Shown here: positions 18,423 through 29,890 of the stretch, in pieces
Layout of the letters: the number at the start of each line of letters is the position of its first letter
How positions within the stretch are numbered: position 1 is the stretch's first letter
Origin: Calothrix sp. NIES-4101
Lineage (GTDB): Bacteria > Cyanobacteriota > Cyanobacteriia > Cyanobacteriales > Nostocaceae
Direction of reading: 5' to 3'
Length of the DNA: 64,000 bases
Assembly: GCA_004296455.1 (NCBI GenBank)
Contig: AP018280.1
Coordinates: forward strand, 6,374,794 to 6,438,793
Made by a program: the position numbers and the translations under genes
Notes under the pieces: generated by a model
Told to the model about the DNA's origin: nothing
The model's input: the letters and a program-made list of their open reading frames with translations, nothing else
Database searches by the model: none

Positions 18423-21400
18423 CTATAGATTTGGAATTACAATCACAAACTCAGTTCCTTCTTCTGATGTGGAATTACAAATTAATTGACCCTTGTGTTT
18501 ATCTACTATAATTTGGTAACTAATCGATAAACCTAAGCCTGTACCGCTTCCCACCGGTTTAGTAGTAAAAAATGGATCAAAAATTTTCCTTGTTATTTCT
18601 TCTGGTATTCCTAAAGCATTATCTACTATTTTTATAACTAAATTTTCAGCATTGCGAGAATTGACTATCTCTGTCGAGACACGAATTTGTGGTGTTTCCT
18701 GTGACCATTTACCACTTGCTATAGCATCATCTAATGCATCGATCGCATTACTAAAAATATTCATAAATACCTGATTTAATTGACCTGCGTAGCAATTAAT
18801 TTCAGGTAAAGATTGATATTCTTTAATAATTTCGATTTCGGGGCGATCGCTTCTTGCCTTGAGACGGTGCTGCAATATCATTATGGTATTATCAATTCCC
18901 TCATGAATATCTACAGCTTTCATATCTGCTTCATCTAACCGAGAGAAATTCCGCAAGCTGAGGACAATATTGCGAATGCGCGAACTTCCAATCTTCATAG
19001 ATTCAAGTAACTTTGGTAAATCTACGAGTAAGAAATCTAAATCAATTTCCTCTATTTTCTCTTGAATCTCAGGTGTTAGAGAGCCTTTCTCTTGATACAA
19101 AGCAACTAAATCTATTAAATCCTGCACATAACCACTTGCATGGGTAATATTTCCATGAATAAAGTTAATTGGATTATTTATTTCATGGGCAACACCTGCT
19201 ACCATTTGTCCCAAGCTTGACATTTTCTCACTTTGAATAAGTTGGGTTTGGGTATTTTTTAAATCTTCAAATGCTTGGTTTAATATTTGATTCTTTTCGT
19301 TTAACTCTTGTGTTCTTGTCTCGACTTTTTCTTCCAGATTATGATTAGCATCTTCTAAAGACTGGTTAGCCTCTGCAAGATTTTGGTAAAGTCGAGCATT
19401 TTCAATGGCAATACCAGCTTGAGTAATGAGAAGTTTTAGAACTGCCAGACGTTCCTGTGTAAAAACAGAAGTGACAAGATTATTTTCAAAATAAAATATT
19501 CCCACCATTTTTGCTTGATGCATTATGGGCATACATAGTAAGCTTTGTGGTTGCTCACGCAAAATATAGCGATCGGCAGTGGCGATTTCTCTGGCATCAT
19601 CAGTAACAAATATTTCTCCTTTCCGCTTCACATTATTAATTATACTAATTGGAATATCTTCACAATCGCTAATGCGAACTAACGGAAAAGTAGTTTCGAT
19701 AAAATCCGACTCAGAATTATGACTAATTGCGGCTACCATTAAATCTAAACTTTCATCTTGTCTTAGAAGCAGTACACATTTAGAAGCTCCAGCATTTTCC
19801 ATTGTGACTCGCATCAGACTAGCAAGCAATTTCTCCATCTCAATTGTTTCTGAGAGTAATTGAGATGTTTTGATAATTGCAGCCATATCTAAAGACTGTC
19901 CAAAACTTGAATTCGAGCCAACTGAGCTAAATGAAGTGTGAGAATTATTCAAATTTGAGAACGAATGATTAGAAGAAAAATTTATATTTTCATTGGTAGT
20001 ATCTTGATTAACATCTGGATTAATATTTTCTTTTTCTGTAACTTCAGTATTTTCTTCCTGAGCAATATTACCAAGTAATTCAGAATAACGTTTCACTAAA
20101 TCATGAACTTTTGCTTTTGCACCCCAGCGAACGTAACAATAATAAGCTTCTGTCATGTATATCTTAGCTATTCTTTCCTTACCCCATTCCAGGTAAAATC
20201 TAGCAGCTAGTTCATTTGCTAAAGCTTCTTCATTTAAATATTCGTTTTCTCTAGCAAGAGCAATAGCGCGATCATAATAGTCAATCGCATCTATATTATT
20301 TCCCAAAACTCGATATTTTTCTGCTTGAATTAAGTAGTACTTATGTAGAAAATTCATTGGGGCATGGTTAGCCCATTGTTGCATCTTTTCAAGATTTACC
20401 TCTACTATATTTAAGGATTCTGCTTGCTTAGTTTTTTCCAAGCTGGGATATACTGCTAGTCGTGTTAAAGCATTATAGAAACATAATTGAGCGACAACTA
20501 ATAATCCAGGGACATTAGATAAATATTTTTCCGCATTCTCTGCATTTTGTATTGCTTCAGCATAGTCAGAAAAAATATAACAGATTTGCAACTTACATAT
20601 ATACAGGTAAAAAATTGCTACTCCGTCATTTGCCTTTAAGTGAATTGGTAAAGTTTTTGTTTCATCGTAAGCTTTTCCACTAAAAAGCTGACAATTCTCA
20701 AAACCATTTATTAAATTTAAAACTGCTTGCCAATAAATTCCATTCCAGTAAAATACGATTTCGTTTTTAATCTCCTTAATGATTTTGCTATTTTCCGCAA
20801 TTTCTGCTTCAAGGATTGATAGTTCTTTCCCAGCGAAGTAAGCAGTATAAGAATAAGCATAAAGGCTATAAGCAATAAATTCTAAATCTCCTATTGCTAA
20901 ACTATTTAAGTATGTTTCTTGAAAGGATGGCAAGGTTTCTCTAATATGTACTTTCCAAGGTTGAATTAATTGATCAAATGTTTCATTGACCTTCACAGCT
21001 ATATTTTTTATTGGCATATTGGAAGCCATATCCACAGATAGTTTGCCAAATTTATATCCAGATACTATGTCTCCCATAACTCCAGATAAGATAGCTGCAT
21101 AAGCTGAATAGGCAAAAGCAGACAAAGGAGAATTGCCATACCTAATCGATAAATTAACCTGTTTCAAAACGACTGGCAGAAATAGAGTCGGTGCTGTTTG
21201 ATATGCAAAGGCATTTATATTTGCTAAGATACTCATCACCGCCATAACACGATTATCAGTCATTTCTGGCAAATTAATTAGGTCTTCTATTTGTATATTC
21301 TTGAGATAGGAAGCTGTTTGATGAAGTTCAGCTTCAATATCTACTTGATTAGAGTCTATAGGCAGTTGTTCTCCTAATTCTTCTAGAACGATTAGGGCAA

Positions 21401-24224
21401 TATTTATTGCTTCTAAAGCTTGATTTTGCGCTCCATAAGCTTGAATTTTTACTTCATAAACTTTAATCTTTTCCAGCAGAGTTTTCGCATGAGCTAGAAC
21501 TATTTCAATATACTGCTCACATTCCTCAAAATGACCACTTAAAAATGCTGCTTCTGCTGCTGTTTCATATAAGCTGAGAGAGATATCGTAGTTGCTCTCC
21601 CAGCAATCAAGAGAGAGAGACTTTACTCCAAAAGTCAGATAATTATACGCTGCTGGATAGTCTGCTAATCCTAAAGCTTTACGTCCAGCACACAGATTCA
21701 TTTCTGCGAGTCCGTCAAGTTCTATTCTGTCTGTGATTAAATCAAAAGCACTATTAAATTGATTGACTAACTCAAAAATATTTTCTTCCCGTTCGGATTC
21801 TGGGGTGTTATGTAAAAGTAAATAGCCAATTTTCAAATGAGTAGCTTTTCTTTCACTCTCTGGAATTAAGTTATAGGCTTCTTGCTTGATGCGCTCATGT
21901 ATGAAGTAGTAGTTTATAGAGGTATTATCTTTAGTATCTAAAACCTCATTCTCAGCTTCTGCATACAAATCTAAGGCTGCAATATTTATATTGATATTCT
22001 CATTTACATTCTCATCTAAAATGATTGCAGATGTATCAAGCTCTGAGATGATTAAACCTTTAATTAATCCTTCCCATAGCCTAGTTTTGACAACAAAAGA
22101 TGGCTCTTCACTAATAATGCATAGAGTTTTCAGATTAAATTTACCACTCAAACAAGCAGCTAATACTAATATTCTCCTAAATGGATAGCCCAATAAGTAT
22201 AACTGTTTTGCCATTGCTTCGAGGACATCATCAGTTATACATAACTCTTTAATACGATCTATATCATATTCCCATTCCAACTTCTCAAAATTAAAATTAA
22301 TTGTTCTTTGCTCATGCAGCGATCGCAAAAATTTGACTGACAAGGAGGGATTACCTTGGGTTTTGGCAAAAAGCATTTGGCTCAGAAAGCCTGTGGTGGA
22401 TGCTTCGTGACGAATTGTTTGGGCAATGAGACTATTTAATTCGCTTAAGGAAAAAGCATCCAATGTAATAGAATTAAAGATAGTCGGTGCATTAATTTTT
22501 TTGAATACATCAATTATTAATTCAATTTCTTCACGAACAGATACTTCACATTTATCCTGATGATAGGCAGCAATCAATAACAAACTTTTAACAGGTTCAC
22601 TATCTTCTTGTTTTTCTGTAAATGGATGGGTAAGAGAAGAATTTTCATTGACTGTGATATGATTAATTATGAGCGATCGCATGAATTTCAACGATTCATC
22701 ATCTGCCCAATGTAAGTTATCTATAAACAAAACTACTGGATGTTCTTCTGTTGCTAAAACATAAATAAGTTTTTGTAATAGGAGGTGAAAACGAGCTTGG
22801 GCTTCACTATTTGAAAGTATCGGAGCTTCTGGTTGTTTACCAATAATATTTTCTAATTCTGGGATTATATTTGTAAGGATTTGCCCTTCATTACCTAATA
22901 CTGCTAAAATTTTATCTTTCCAAGTTTTAATTTGGATATCAGTTTCATCTTCTATTTGTTCAATTAAATTGCGAATAGCTTCTACAAATCCTGCCAGAGG
23001 TATCTGACTCGGAGATTCTTCATATTTACCTGTAATTAAATAACTGTTATTGATAACAATATTTTTGTGAATACTGTTGACAAGTGCAGTTTTGCCAACT
23101 CCAGAATCACCATCTATAAAAACTACTTCAATATTTCCCTGACGAACTCGCTCAAAACTCCCTAGCAGTATTTCCAGATTTTTCTCTCGCCCATATAATT
23201 CTTCTGGAATGACAAAATGACTGGAAATATCTTCCTGAGCTAATTCAAAATATTCAATTTTTCCAGTTTCTTGCCACTGTTGTCGGCAAATTTCTAAGTC
23301 ATGTCTCAACCCAATTGCACTTTGATAGCGCTTATTAGGATTTTTTGCCATGAGTTTGCTAACTATTTTGGCAAGGATAGAAGGAATAGTATGATCAATA
23401 GAGGTGACAAGAGGAATTTGTTTGGCCAAGTGACAGTAAACTAATTCCGTGGGATCATTAGTATGAAAGGGAACTTCCCCAGTGAGCAGTTCAAAGAAAG
23501 TGACTCCCAGAGAGTAAAAATCTGTACGGTAGTCAATCACTCTATCAACACGCCCTGTTTGCTCTGGCGCAAGGTAAGCGAGGGTTCCTTCCACAACATC
23601 AGAAATGGGAATTACATTTGTTTCCTTAGGTACTAGAGAAGCAATACTAAAGTCAATGATTTTGACTTCGTAGGTTTTGGGATTAATCAGAATATTTGCA
23701 GGTTTAATATCTTTATGAATTATGCGATTGCGATGTATCGCATCAAGTGCAGTACATATTTGAATACCGATATGTAAAAAAGTACCAATGAAGTCATATT
23801 TACCCTCTTTTTGAGGTGATTCATAACTTTCTGACTGAATTTCAAAGTTATTTTTCTGTTGAATCAGATTCTGGAAATATCTGCGTTTAGATACTTTTCC
23901 GGGACATAGTAACTTGCCCACTTCTTGATTAAGTGAAATGCCGCCAAAATCTTCCATAATTAAGGCGTAAGCATTACGGTAATTTTCCAAACCGTAAGTA
24001 TTTACAACCCCAGGCAGATTAATATCTTTAATAATTGTATATTGATGGCGAAATTGGGAAACTTCATTGAAGGTTGGATACTCATTTCTGAGAACCTTAA
24101 TAATCACTGGAATTTGGTCACTTTCTCTGATTCCTCGATAAACCAGTGTTTTTGCACCTACATAGACTCGCTCCAGAATGTAGTAACCAGGAATTTTAAC
24201 AATCGCACTTAGAGATACTTGCAT
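18423..24224 (-). CDS. second giant Ser/Thr kinase-ATPase-GAF-histidine kinase hybrid
   Basis: This 1933-residue paralogue of the protein at 2.7-8.5 kb has the same core order but no PAS domain. The protein kinase has a roughly 35-residue Lys/Gln-rich insertion around residues 95-135, catalytic loop IHKDIKPAN near His170 and activation segment IDFSIA, again with Ser replacing the DFG glycine. The ATPase Walker A, GDSGVGKT, lies near 371. A long helical TPR-like region follows, then an Asn/Ser-rich linker, GAF (about 1445-1600), a signalling coiled coil ([17 protein letters not shown]), H-box GVAHEINNP with His1680 and ATPase boxes [19 protein letters not shown] and GTGLGLSIS. In DNALGI an Ala stands where the first Gly of the usual DxGxG box is expected, which may weaken ATP binding. 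No partner regulator lies nearby. Confidence 0.92.
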   Translation of the reverse strand: MQVSLSAIVKIPGYYILERVYVGAKTLVYRGIRESDQIPVIIKVLRNEYPTFNEVSQFRHQYTIIKDINLPGVVNTYGLENYRNAYALIMEDFGGISLNQEVGKLLCPGKVSKRRYFQNLIQQKNNFEIQSESYESPQKEGKYDFIGTFLHIGIQICTALDAIHRNRIIHKDIKPANILINPKTYEVKIIDFSIASLVPKETNVIPISDVVEGTLAYLAPEQTGRVDRVIDYRTDFYSLGVTFFELLTGEVPFHTNDPTELVYCHLAKQIPLVTSIDHTIPSILAKIVSKLMAKNPNKRYQSAIGLRHDLEICRQQWQETGKIEYFELAQEDISSHFVIPEELYGREKNLEILLGSFERVRQGNIEVVFIDGDSGVGKTALVNSIHKNIVINNSYLITGKYEESPSQIPLAGFVEAIRNLIEQIEDETDIQIKTWKDKILAVLGNEGQILTNIIPELENIIGKQPEAPILSNSEAQARFHLLLQKLIYVLATEEHPVVLFIDNLHWADDESLKFMRSLIINHITVNENSSLTHPFTEKQEDSEPVKSLLLIAAYHQDKCEVSVREEIELIIDVFKKINAPTIFNSITLDAFSLSELNSLIAQTIRHEASTTGFLSQMLFAKTQGNPSLSVKFLRSLHEQRTINFNFEKLEWEYDIDRIKELCITDDVLEAMAKQLYLLGYPFRRILVLAACLSGKFNLKTLCIISEEPSFVVKTRLWEGLIKGLIISELDTSAIILDENVNENININIAALDLYAEAENEVLDTKDNTSINYYFIHERIKQEAYNLIPESERKATHLKIGYLLLHNTPESEREENIFELVNQFNSAFDLITDRIELDGLAEMNLCAGRKALGLADYPAAYNYLTFGVKSLSLDCWESNYDISLSLYETAAEAAFLSGHFEECEQYIEIVLAHAKTLLEKIKVYEVKIQAYGAQNQALEAINIALIVLEELGEQLPIDSNQVDIEAELHQTASYLKNIQIEDLINLPEMTDNRVMAVMSILANINAFAYQTAPTLFLPVVLKQVNLSIRYGNSPLSAFAYSAYAAILSGVMGDIVSGYKFGKLSVDMASNMPIKNIAVKVNETFDQLIQPWKVHIRETLPSFQETYLNSLAIGDLEFIAYSLYAYSYTAYFAGKELSILEAEIAENSKIIKEIKNEIVFYWNGIYWQAVLNLINGFENCQLFSGKAYDETKTLPIHLKANDGVAIFYLYICKLQICYIFSDYAEAIQNAENAEKYLSNVPGLLVVAQLCFYNALTRLAVYPSLEKTKQAESLNIVEVNLEKMQQWANHAPMNFLHKYYLIQAEKYRVLGNNIDAIDYYDRAIALARENEYLNEEALANELAARFYLEWGKERIAKIYMTEAYYCYVRWGAKAKVHDLVKRYSELLGNIAQEENTEVTEKENINPDVNQDTTNENINFSSNHSFSNLNNSHTSFSSVGSNSSFGQSLDMAAIIKTSQLLSETIEMEKLLASLMRVTMENAGASKCVLLLRQDESLDLMVAAISHNSESDFIETTFPLVRISDCEDIPISIINNVKRKGEIFVTDDAREIATADRYILREQPQSLLCMPIMHQAKMVGIFYFENNLVTSVFTQERLAVLKLLITQAGIAIENARLYQNLAEANQSLEDANHNLEEKVETRTQELNEKNQILNQAFEDLKNTQTQLIQSEKMSSLGQMVAGVAHEINNPINFIHGNITHASGYVQDLIDLVALYQEKGSLTPEIQEKIEEIDLDFLLVDLPKLLESMKIGSSRIRNIVLSLRNFSRLDEADMKAVDIHEGIDNTIMILQHRLKARSDRPEIEIIKEYQSLPEINCYAGQLNQVFMNIFSNAIDALDDAIASGKWSQETPQIRVSTEIVNSRNAENLVIKIVDNALGIPEEITRKIFDPFFTTKPVGSGTGLGLSISYQIIVDKHKGQLICNSTSEEGTEFVIVIPNL

Positions 24225-24725
24225 TTGTAATGAAACCTATATATAGAATCCTATAGGCTAGTATTCCCATCTGTGTTAGCTGAATTTAAATATTTTGAAA
24301 AAATTGCTAATCAACATTAATCTTGTTCAAAAACAAAAATGAGACTAGAAAATGGGACTAAAATCTACAAAATAGTCAAAATATACAGTTTTTAGGAATA
24401 AAAATAGTGAAATAAGACAATTTAGTCATAATTTCTGACTAAAAATATTAATTTTAGTCGGGGGAAACCACGCTGTTGCAACTGGAGTATCAAATATTAT
24501 CCGATTTTTGATAAAAAACCTGATTTATGGAGTCTTGAAGTTTACTTTATCAATAACCTCTAAACATAAATACTTAATTATCTGGCTAAGTCGGCAACAA
24601 CTTACGTCACAAGTGAGCAAAATTGAATGTAGGATGGGCATTTGACGTAAGCTGACAGTTACCCTGAAGGGAACCCACAGTACAGCACTATTAATCTTTA
24701 ACCTTTAACCATTAACGACCGACTA
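24225..24725. other. divergent spacer, giant kinase / wecB
   Basis: This 500-bp AT-rich spacer must hold both promoters. Near 24692-24717 there is a short run of heptamer-like units (TCTTTAACCTTTAACCATTAA) of the kind common between Nostocales genes. No gene is seen. Confidence 0.5.
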
Positions 24726-25841
24726 ATGAGCAACGATAAGCAAGTTTACATTATTTTAGGAACTCGTCCAGAAGCAATTAAATTAGCGCCAGTTATTCAG
24801 GTTTTTGAAAATGCTCCAGGTTTTACATCGAAAGTGATTCTCACTGGACAGCATCGCGAAATGGTAGAACAAGTGATGCAACTGTTTGACTTGAAAGCTG
24901 ATTATGACTTGGAGATTATGCAGCCCAAGCAATCGCTCAACGATATTACCTGTCGTAGTTTGCAAGGGTTGGAAAAGCTATTTGCAGAAAACAAACCAGA
25001 TTTAGTTATAGTTCAAGGAGACACAACTACCGCATTTGCGGCTACATTAGCTGCCTTTTATCATAAAATTCCCGTCGGGCATGTAGAAGCTGGTTTGCGA
25101 ACTGATAACTTGTACAATCCTTACCCCGAAGAAGCCAACCGCAGATTAATTTCCCAAATTACCCAATTGCATTTTGCACCAACTAGTTTAGCTGTGGAGA
25201 ACTTACAACGTTCCGGTGTGTTGGGAGAAATTCATTTAACGGGGAACACAGTCATCGATGCATTGCTGGATGTGGCGACAAAAGAACCTATTTGCAATAT
25301 TCCTGGTTTAGAATGGGAAAAATATCGAACAATATTAGCAACGGTACATAGACGGGAAAACTGGGGAGAACCCTTACAAGATATTGGTGCAGGGTTTTTG
25401 CAAATATTAGAGAAGTTCTCTGATACAGCCTTGTTATTACCATTACACCGTAATCCTACGGTGCGAGAACCTTTACAAACTATACTAGGAAATCATCCCC
25501 GCGTATTCTTGACCGAACCCTTAGACTACGCCGAGTTAGTTGGTGCAATCATGCGATCGCACCTTCTTTTGACAGACTCTGGTGGCTTACAAGAAGAAGC
25601 ACCAAGTCTCGGTAAACCAGTCCTTGTTCTACGTGAAACTACTGAACGTCCTGAAGCTGTAACTGCCGGTACGGCAAAACTCGTAGGCACAAAAAGTACA
25701 GATATTGTAGCGAATACCGCAGAACTACTAGCAAATAAAAGTTCATATGATGCCATGGCAAATGCTATCAACCCATTTGGTGATGGACATGCAGCTGAAA
25801 GAATTTTAGAGATAGTTGGAAAGTTCCTCAATCACGCCTAA
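24726..25841 (+). CDS. wecB: UDP-N-acetylglucosamine 2-epimerase (non-hydrolysing)
   Basis: This 371-residue cytoplasmic enzyme interconverts UDP-GlcNAc and UDP-ManNAc, a precursor for surface polysaccharides. It has the GT-B-like fold with GTRPEAIKLAPVI at the start and the active-site segments VQGDTTT, HVEAGLRT, YPEEANRRL and HRRENWG. The nucleotide-binding loop is TDSGGLQEEAPSLGKP. The length is normal. It stands alone on the plus strand and is followed by a strong terminator at 25922. The exopolysaccharide genes start 30 kb away, so a direct link is not shown. Confidence 0.95.
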   Translation: MSNDKQVYIILGTRPEAIKLAPVIQVFENAPGFTSKVILTGQHREMVEQVMQLFDLKADYDLEIMQPKQSLNDITCRSLQGLEKLFAENKPDLVIVQGDTTTAFAATLAAFYHKIPVGHVEAGLRTDNLYNPYPEEANRRLISQITQLHFAPTSLAVENLQRSGVLGEIHLTGNTVIDALLDVATKEPICNIPGLEWEKYRTILATVHRRENWGEPLQDIGAGFLQILEKFSDTALLLPLHRNPTVREPLQTILGNHPRVFLTEPLDYAELVGAIMRSHLLLTDSGGLQEEAPSLGKPVLVLRETTERPEAVTAGTAKLVGTKSTDIVANTAELLANKSSYDAMANAINPFGDGHAAERILEIVGKFLNHA

Positions 25842-25921
25842 TTCGGCTGCCAGGGAAGAAGCTAAAGGCATCATCGAGTAGATAGCAAGGAGAAATATTC
25901 AGCTTTTAAGCCTTTCCTCCA

Positions 25922-25951
25922 CCCCGAATCTCAAAGATTTGGGGTTTGTTT
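25922..25951 (+). terminator. Rho-independent terminator after wecB
   Basis: CCCCGAATCT pairs with AGATTTGGGG over ten positions around a CAA loop, followed by TTTGTTT. It lies 80 bp after the wecB stop. Confidence 0.85.
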
Positions 25952-26129
25952 AATTTGATTACTTTTAAATTCATGTAAAGATTTTCATTTACCAGAAAAC
26001 TCGGAAGCGGAACCAGGAAAGATACAGCTATATTGATGAATAATATCCCTAATACTAACCAGCTAGGATGTTTTTTTAAGTAAATTTTGTTACTAGTAAT
26101 TTAAAATTCAGGATTCTACCATCCGTGCT

Positions 26130-28829
26130 ATGCTTACGCAAAATATTCCCAACTTGCTCCAACTTTTTTTAGAGCATACACCCGCATCTGTTGCCATATT
26201 TGATCGAGAAATGCGCTACATTGCTACTAGTCGCAGCTGGTTAAGAGATTACGGTGATCATGAATCCAATTTGTTAGGTTCGATAGATTCCTGCGACTGC
26301 TCCGTATTAGCAAATGTTTTTTTAGAGTGGAAAACGATTCATGATCATTGTTTGATGGGTGAAATTGAGAAATGCGAAGCACAGAAGATAGCTAAACTGG
26401 ATGGTACAGTTGGTTGGTGCAAATGGGAATGCCATCCTTGGTATGACACAAATGGCGAAGTTGGCGGGACATTCTTTTTTACAGAAAATATTACTGATCA
26501 AAAGCACATAGAAGCTCAGTTGAAGTTATATGAAGAACAACTTGAAGAACTAGTTGCCAAACGTACCCATGAATTGCAAGTAGCGATCGCTCAACTACAA
26601 GCAGAAATCATAGAGTGTAAAATTGCTGAAGAAGAAAGACAAAAGCTGATTTCGCTGATTGAAAACACTTCAGATTTTATTGCGATCGCCAACCTTGAAG
26701 GTAAAATCAGTTTTATTAATGAAGCTGGGAAAAAGCTTTTGGGTTTGGATCACCTAAACAAACTCGAAAATACACACATATGTGACTTTCATACACCAGA
26801 AAATTGGGCATATTTGCAACAAGAAGTGTTACCAACAGTTATGGAAACAGGTCGATGGCATGGAGAACTTAGCTTTCGACATATTCAAACTGAGGTAAGT
26901 ATACCGATTGAATACAATATTTTCACAATTAAAGACCAAAAAACTGGTCAGCCAATTGCTTTAGTAACTATCTCTCGTGATATTACAGATCGGAAAAAAA
27001 CTGAGGAAGAACGACAGCACTTCGTTTCTTTAGTAGAAAATAGCTCTGACTTTATTGCTATGGCAACCTTAGATGGTAAAGGTTGGTATATTAATCAAGC
27101 TGGTTTACAATTAGTGGGTTTTAGAGATACAGAGGAATTTCTACAAACAACAATATCTGATTATCATACAGATGAGGACAACAAATATATTCAAGAAGTC
27201 GCTGTGCCAACTATTATGTCAAAAGGATGTTGGCAAGGAGAACTTAGCTTTCGCCATTTTAGGACTGGAGAACTTATTCCCATAGAGTACAATATTTTTG
27301 TTCTCAAAGACCAAAAAACTGGTCAACCAACAAACCTAGCAACTGTTACGCGAGATATTAGAGAACGCAAACAAGCAGAAGAAGCTTTACGTCAGTCGGA
27401 AACAAAATATCGTGAACTTGCACGTCGAGAGCAACTAGTCAACGTTTTAGCCAGCCAAATCCGTGAATCACTTGATCTAGATCAAGTATTAGAAACCGCA
27501 ATAGTGGAAATTCGAGATTTATTACAAATAGAACGTTGCAGTTTTTCTTGGTTCAAACCCGATAGTGAACCACCTGTTTGGGAAACTCTCAAAGAAGCAA
27601 AAGAGGAAAATTTTCCCAGTTTATTAGGGTGCCATCCGGCTGATAAAATTGGGCCAGTCACCCAGATGTTTGTAAATCAAGAAATTCTCAAAATAGATGA
27701 TGTCACACAATTTCACGAACCAATACATAAAAGTTTTTTAGAACGTTTAGGTATTAAATCAGAAATAGTGTTACCAATTAAAACTCGTTCGGGTCAAATT
27801 GGTGTTATCGTCTGTGGACATTGGACAGAAACTCGTCCTTGGACTCAGGATGAAGTGGAGTTACTACAAGCAGTTATAGACCAATTAGCGATCGCAATCA
27901 ACCAAGCAGAACTTTATGCTCAAAGTCAACAAGCTGTAATGACTGCGACTCAGCAAGCACAACAAATTGAAAACACCCTGACAGAACTCAAGCGTGCCCA
28001 AACCCAACTAGTACAAAGTGAAAAAATGTCTAGTTTAGGGCAACTTGTAGCTGGAGTTGCTCACGAAATCAATAATCCCGTCAACTTTATCTACGGTAAT
28101 TTATCCTACGCCAGCCAATACACCGACGATTTACTCAATCTCCTCAAACTTTATCAGCAAGAGTATCTACAGCCAACGGACAAAATTCAAGCAAAAATAG
28201 ATGCGATTGATTTAGATTTTATTGTTGCGGATTTACCAAAAATTCTATCTTCAATGAAAATAGGTTCTGATAGAATTCGAGACATAGTCCAGTCATTACG
28301 AACTTTCTCCCGACTAGATGAAGCGGAGATGAAAAAAGTTGATATTCATGAAGGGATTGAAAGTACCTTAATGATTTTACAGCACCGCCTCAAACCAAAA
28401 CAAAATGAGCCAGCTATTGAAATCATTCGGAACTACACAAACTTACCTAAAGTTGTTTGCTATGCCGGACAACTCAATCAAGTATTTATGAATTTACTTA
28501 CCAATGCGATTGATGCCTTAGAAGAGGGAATAGAAAAAGGTAAGAATTCAACCCCTATGATTAAAATCGCCACGGAAATTTTGGATAATAATCGTATTAT
28601 CATTCGGATAGCGGATAATGGCATGGGAATAAAACCAGAGGTTCAACAACGCTTATTTGACCCATTTTTTACGACAAAACCTGTGGGAGTAGGCACCGGC
28701 TTAGGGCTTTCCATTAGCTATCAAATAGTGGTTGATAGACATGGTGGAGAACTGCATTGTCATAGTCAGTTAGGTGAAGGAACAGAGTTTGCGATCGAAA
28801 TTCCGATGTCTCAGCTTGGCAATACTTAA
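26130..28829 (+). CDS. PAS-PAS-PAS-GAF histidine kinase
   Basis: This 899-residue soluble sensor kinase starts with a PAS domain (about 8-125) and continues with a coiled coil (LEELVAKRTHELQVAIAQ). Two very similar PAS domains follow, beginning near 171 (LIENTSDFIAIANLEGK) and 297 (LVENSSDFIAMATLDGK), which look like an internal duplication. A GAF domain (about 437-590) contains ERCSFSWF, of the type found in phytochrome-like sensors, but no chromophore-binding Cys is evident. The H-box GVAHEINNP has His645, and the ATPase boxes NQVFMNLLTNAID, DNGMGI and GTGLGLSIS are complete. The transmitter belongs to the same group as the other three kinases here. The signal and partner are unknown. Confidence 0.92.
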   Translation: MLTQNIPNLLQLFLEHTPASVAIFDREMRYIATSRSWLRDYGDHESNLLGSIDSCDCSVLANVFLEWKTIHDHCLMGEIEKCEAQKIAKLDGTVGWCKWECHPWYDTNGEVGGTFFFTENITDQKHIEAQLKLYEEQLEELVAKRTHELQVAIAQLQAEIIECKIAEEERQKLISLIENTSDFIAIANLEGKISFINEAGKKLLGLDHLNKLENTHICDFHTPENWAYLQQEVLPTVMETGRWHGELSFRHIQTEVSIPIEYNIFTIKDQKTGQPIALVTISRDITDRKKTEEERQHFVSLVENSSDFIAMATLDGKGWYINQAGLQLVGFRDTEEFLQTTISDYHTDEDNKYIQEVAVPTIMSKGCWQGELSFRHFRTGELIPIEYNIFVLKDQKTGQPTNLATVTRDIRERKQAEEALRQSETKYRELARREQLVNVLASQIRESLDLDQVLETAIVEIRDLLQIERCSFSWFKPDSEPPVWETLKEAKEENFPSLLGCHPADKIGPVTQMFVNQEILKIDDVTQFHEPIHKSFLERLGIKSEIVLPIKTRSGQIGVIVCGHWTETRPWTQDEVELLQAVIDQLAIAINQAELYAQSQQAVMTATQQAQQIENTLTELKRAQTQLVQSEKMSSLGQLVAGVAHEINNPVNFIYGNLSYASQYTDDLLNLLKLYQQEYLQPTDKIQAKIDAIDLDFIVADLPKILSSMKIGSDRIRDIVQSLRTFSRLDEAEMKKVDIHEGIESTLMILQHRLKPKQNEPAIEIIRNYTNLPKVVCYAGQLNQVFMNLLTNAIDALEEGIEKGKNSTPMIKIATEILDNNRIIIRIADNGMGIKPEVQQRLFDPFFTTKPVGVGTGLGLSISYQIVVDRHGGELHCHSQLGEGTEFAIEIPMSQLGNT

Positions 28830-28837
28830 TCGATGTT

Positions 28838-28866
28838 TAACCCTTTCCCAGATAGAGAAAGGGTTA
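28838..28866. terminator. inverted repeat just after a histidine kinase gene
   Basis: TAACCCTTTC and GAAAGGGTTA form a perfect 10-bp stem with a 9-nt loop, 9 bp after the stop codon. No T run follows, so it is either a weak terminator or a member of a common cyanobacterial intergenic repeat. Confidence 0.6.
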
Positions 28867-28935
28867 GGTTGAGGTCTGTCAAAATACAATGTTGTTTACA
28901 ATATTTTTAAATTAATTAAAATTACAAACAAAGCT

Positions 28936-28960
28936 ATACCTATAGGCTACGTATAGGTAT
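28936..28960. repeat. 9-bp hairpin
   Basis: ATACCTATA and TATAGGTAT are perfectly complementary and enclose the 7-nt loop GGCTACG. The function is unknown; no T run follows. Confidence 0.7.
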
Positions 28961-29060
28961 CCTACTTGAATATTGCTAAGTATACTGAGAAACAAACCTT
29001 TGTATGCTAAGCCTCTAGCTAATTTAGTTTTTCATAAATCAAATATGAGTCCTATATAAA

Positions 29061-29430
29061 GCAATACAGTTCAGTTAAGAATCAAATCAATTACTAGATC
29101 AACTTTTTTGGAGGGGGCTTGGGGGACGCAATCTAGGCTGTTGACTCTGTGACTTTTTTGGGATTTTGTTCATACAAAAAACGTGACTATTCACGAAGGC
29201 TGTAAAGCTTATTTAACTGGGCTTTTGATGGACAATTTAACGTCACGTACAAAATTACTAAAAACCGCTCAAATTTTAACAAAGTACACAGCCTAGACGC
29301 AACCGTCCAAAGTTTGACGGGAAGAACATCTCCCCGTCAACTTTTCCCAATTGGGGGTTTGGGAGAGAATCCCCCAAATCTTGGTTCTCAACAAATCGAT
29401 TGACTGATCACCTTAACTGAACCGTATTGC
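29061..29430. mobile_element. 370-bp MITE with 8-bp target duplication
   Basis: The left end GCAATACAGTTCAGTTAAG (29061-29079) and the inverted right end, whose reverse complement is GCAATACGGTTCAGTTAAG (29412-29430), match in 18 of 19 positions. Directly outside them stand identical 8-bp repeats TATATAAA at 29053-29060 and 29431-29438, a clean target-site duplication. The interior has no transposase frame but holds G-rich tracts and hairpins (for example GGGGGTTTGGGAGAGAATCCCCC). It is a non-autonomous element moved by an insertion sequence elsewhere in the genome. The family is not assigned. Confidence 0.88.
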
Positions 29431-29890
29431 TATATAAAGTAAAGATTAATAACAAAGAACAACTATGCTTAGTATTTACTTTACGATTGATCTCTTATAT
29501 GAATTAGCTTGATAATATCTTTTTATCTGAAATATAAAATTCTTACAATTGGATATTTATTTTCTCAATTTTCTCAACGAGAATACTTAACTTGCACTCA
29601 CAAAATATAGCCTATCCATCAAAATTAAATATTCTGGGTTTTTACTACTGCCAAAATTAATTATATGTTTTAAATTATATTTATTATTTGACTAACAAAA
29701 AATTAATCATTTTCACAAAAATACAAACAATAATCTAAGTATGTAGTGAAATGAGACTACTTTGACTTTGGATGCTGCTAAATTATCAGGTTGTGCTATC
29801 TAAGTGATTAAAAAAATTACGGAAAGAAATTTTGAGTATATCAAAATTAATCAATCTGTACTTAAACTTGATAGTAGGTAGTACAAAACA

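Larger units (their letters stand above)
28830..29890. other. 1.06-kb spacer with a MITE and hairpins
   Basis: The spacer holds the 28838 inverted repeat, a 9-bp hairpin at 28936-28960, a 370-bp MITE at 29061-29430 and about 450 bp of AT-rich DNA before the heme-oxygenase-like gene. No open reading frame in it looks real. Confidence 0.7.

Noticed and set aside
24726-25841. wecB as part of the exopolysaccharide locus
   Set aside because: It lies 30 kb away, has its own terminator, and has no sugar gene beside it.
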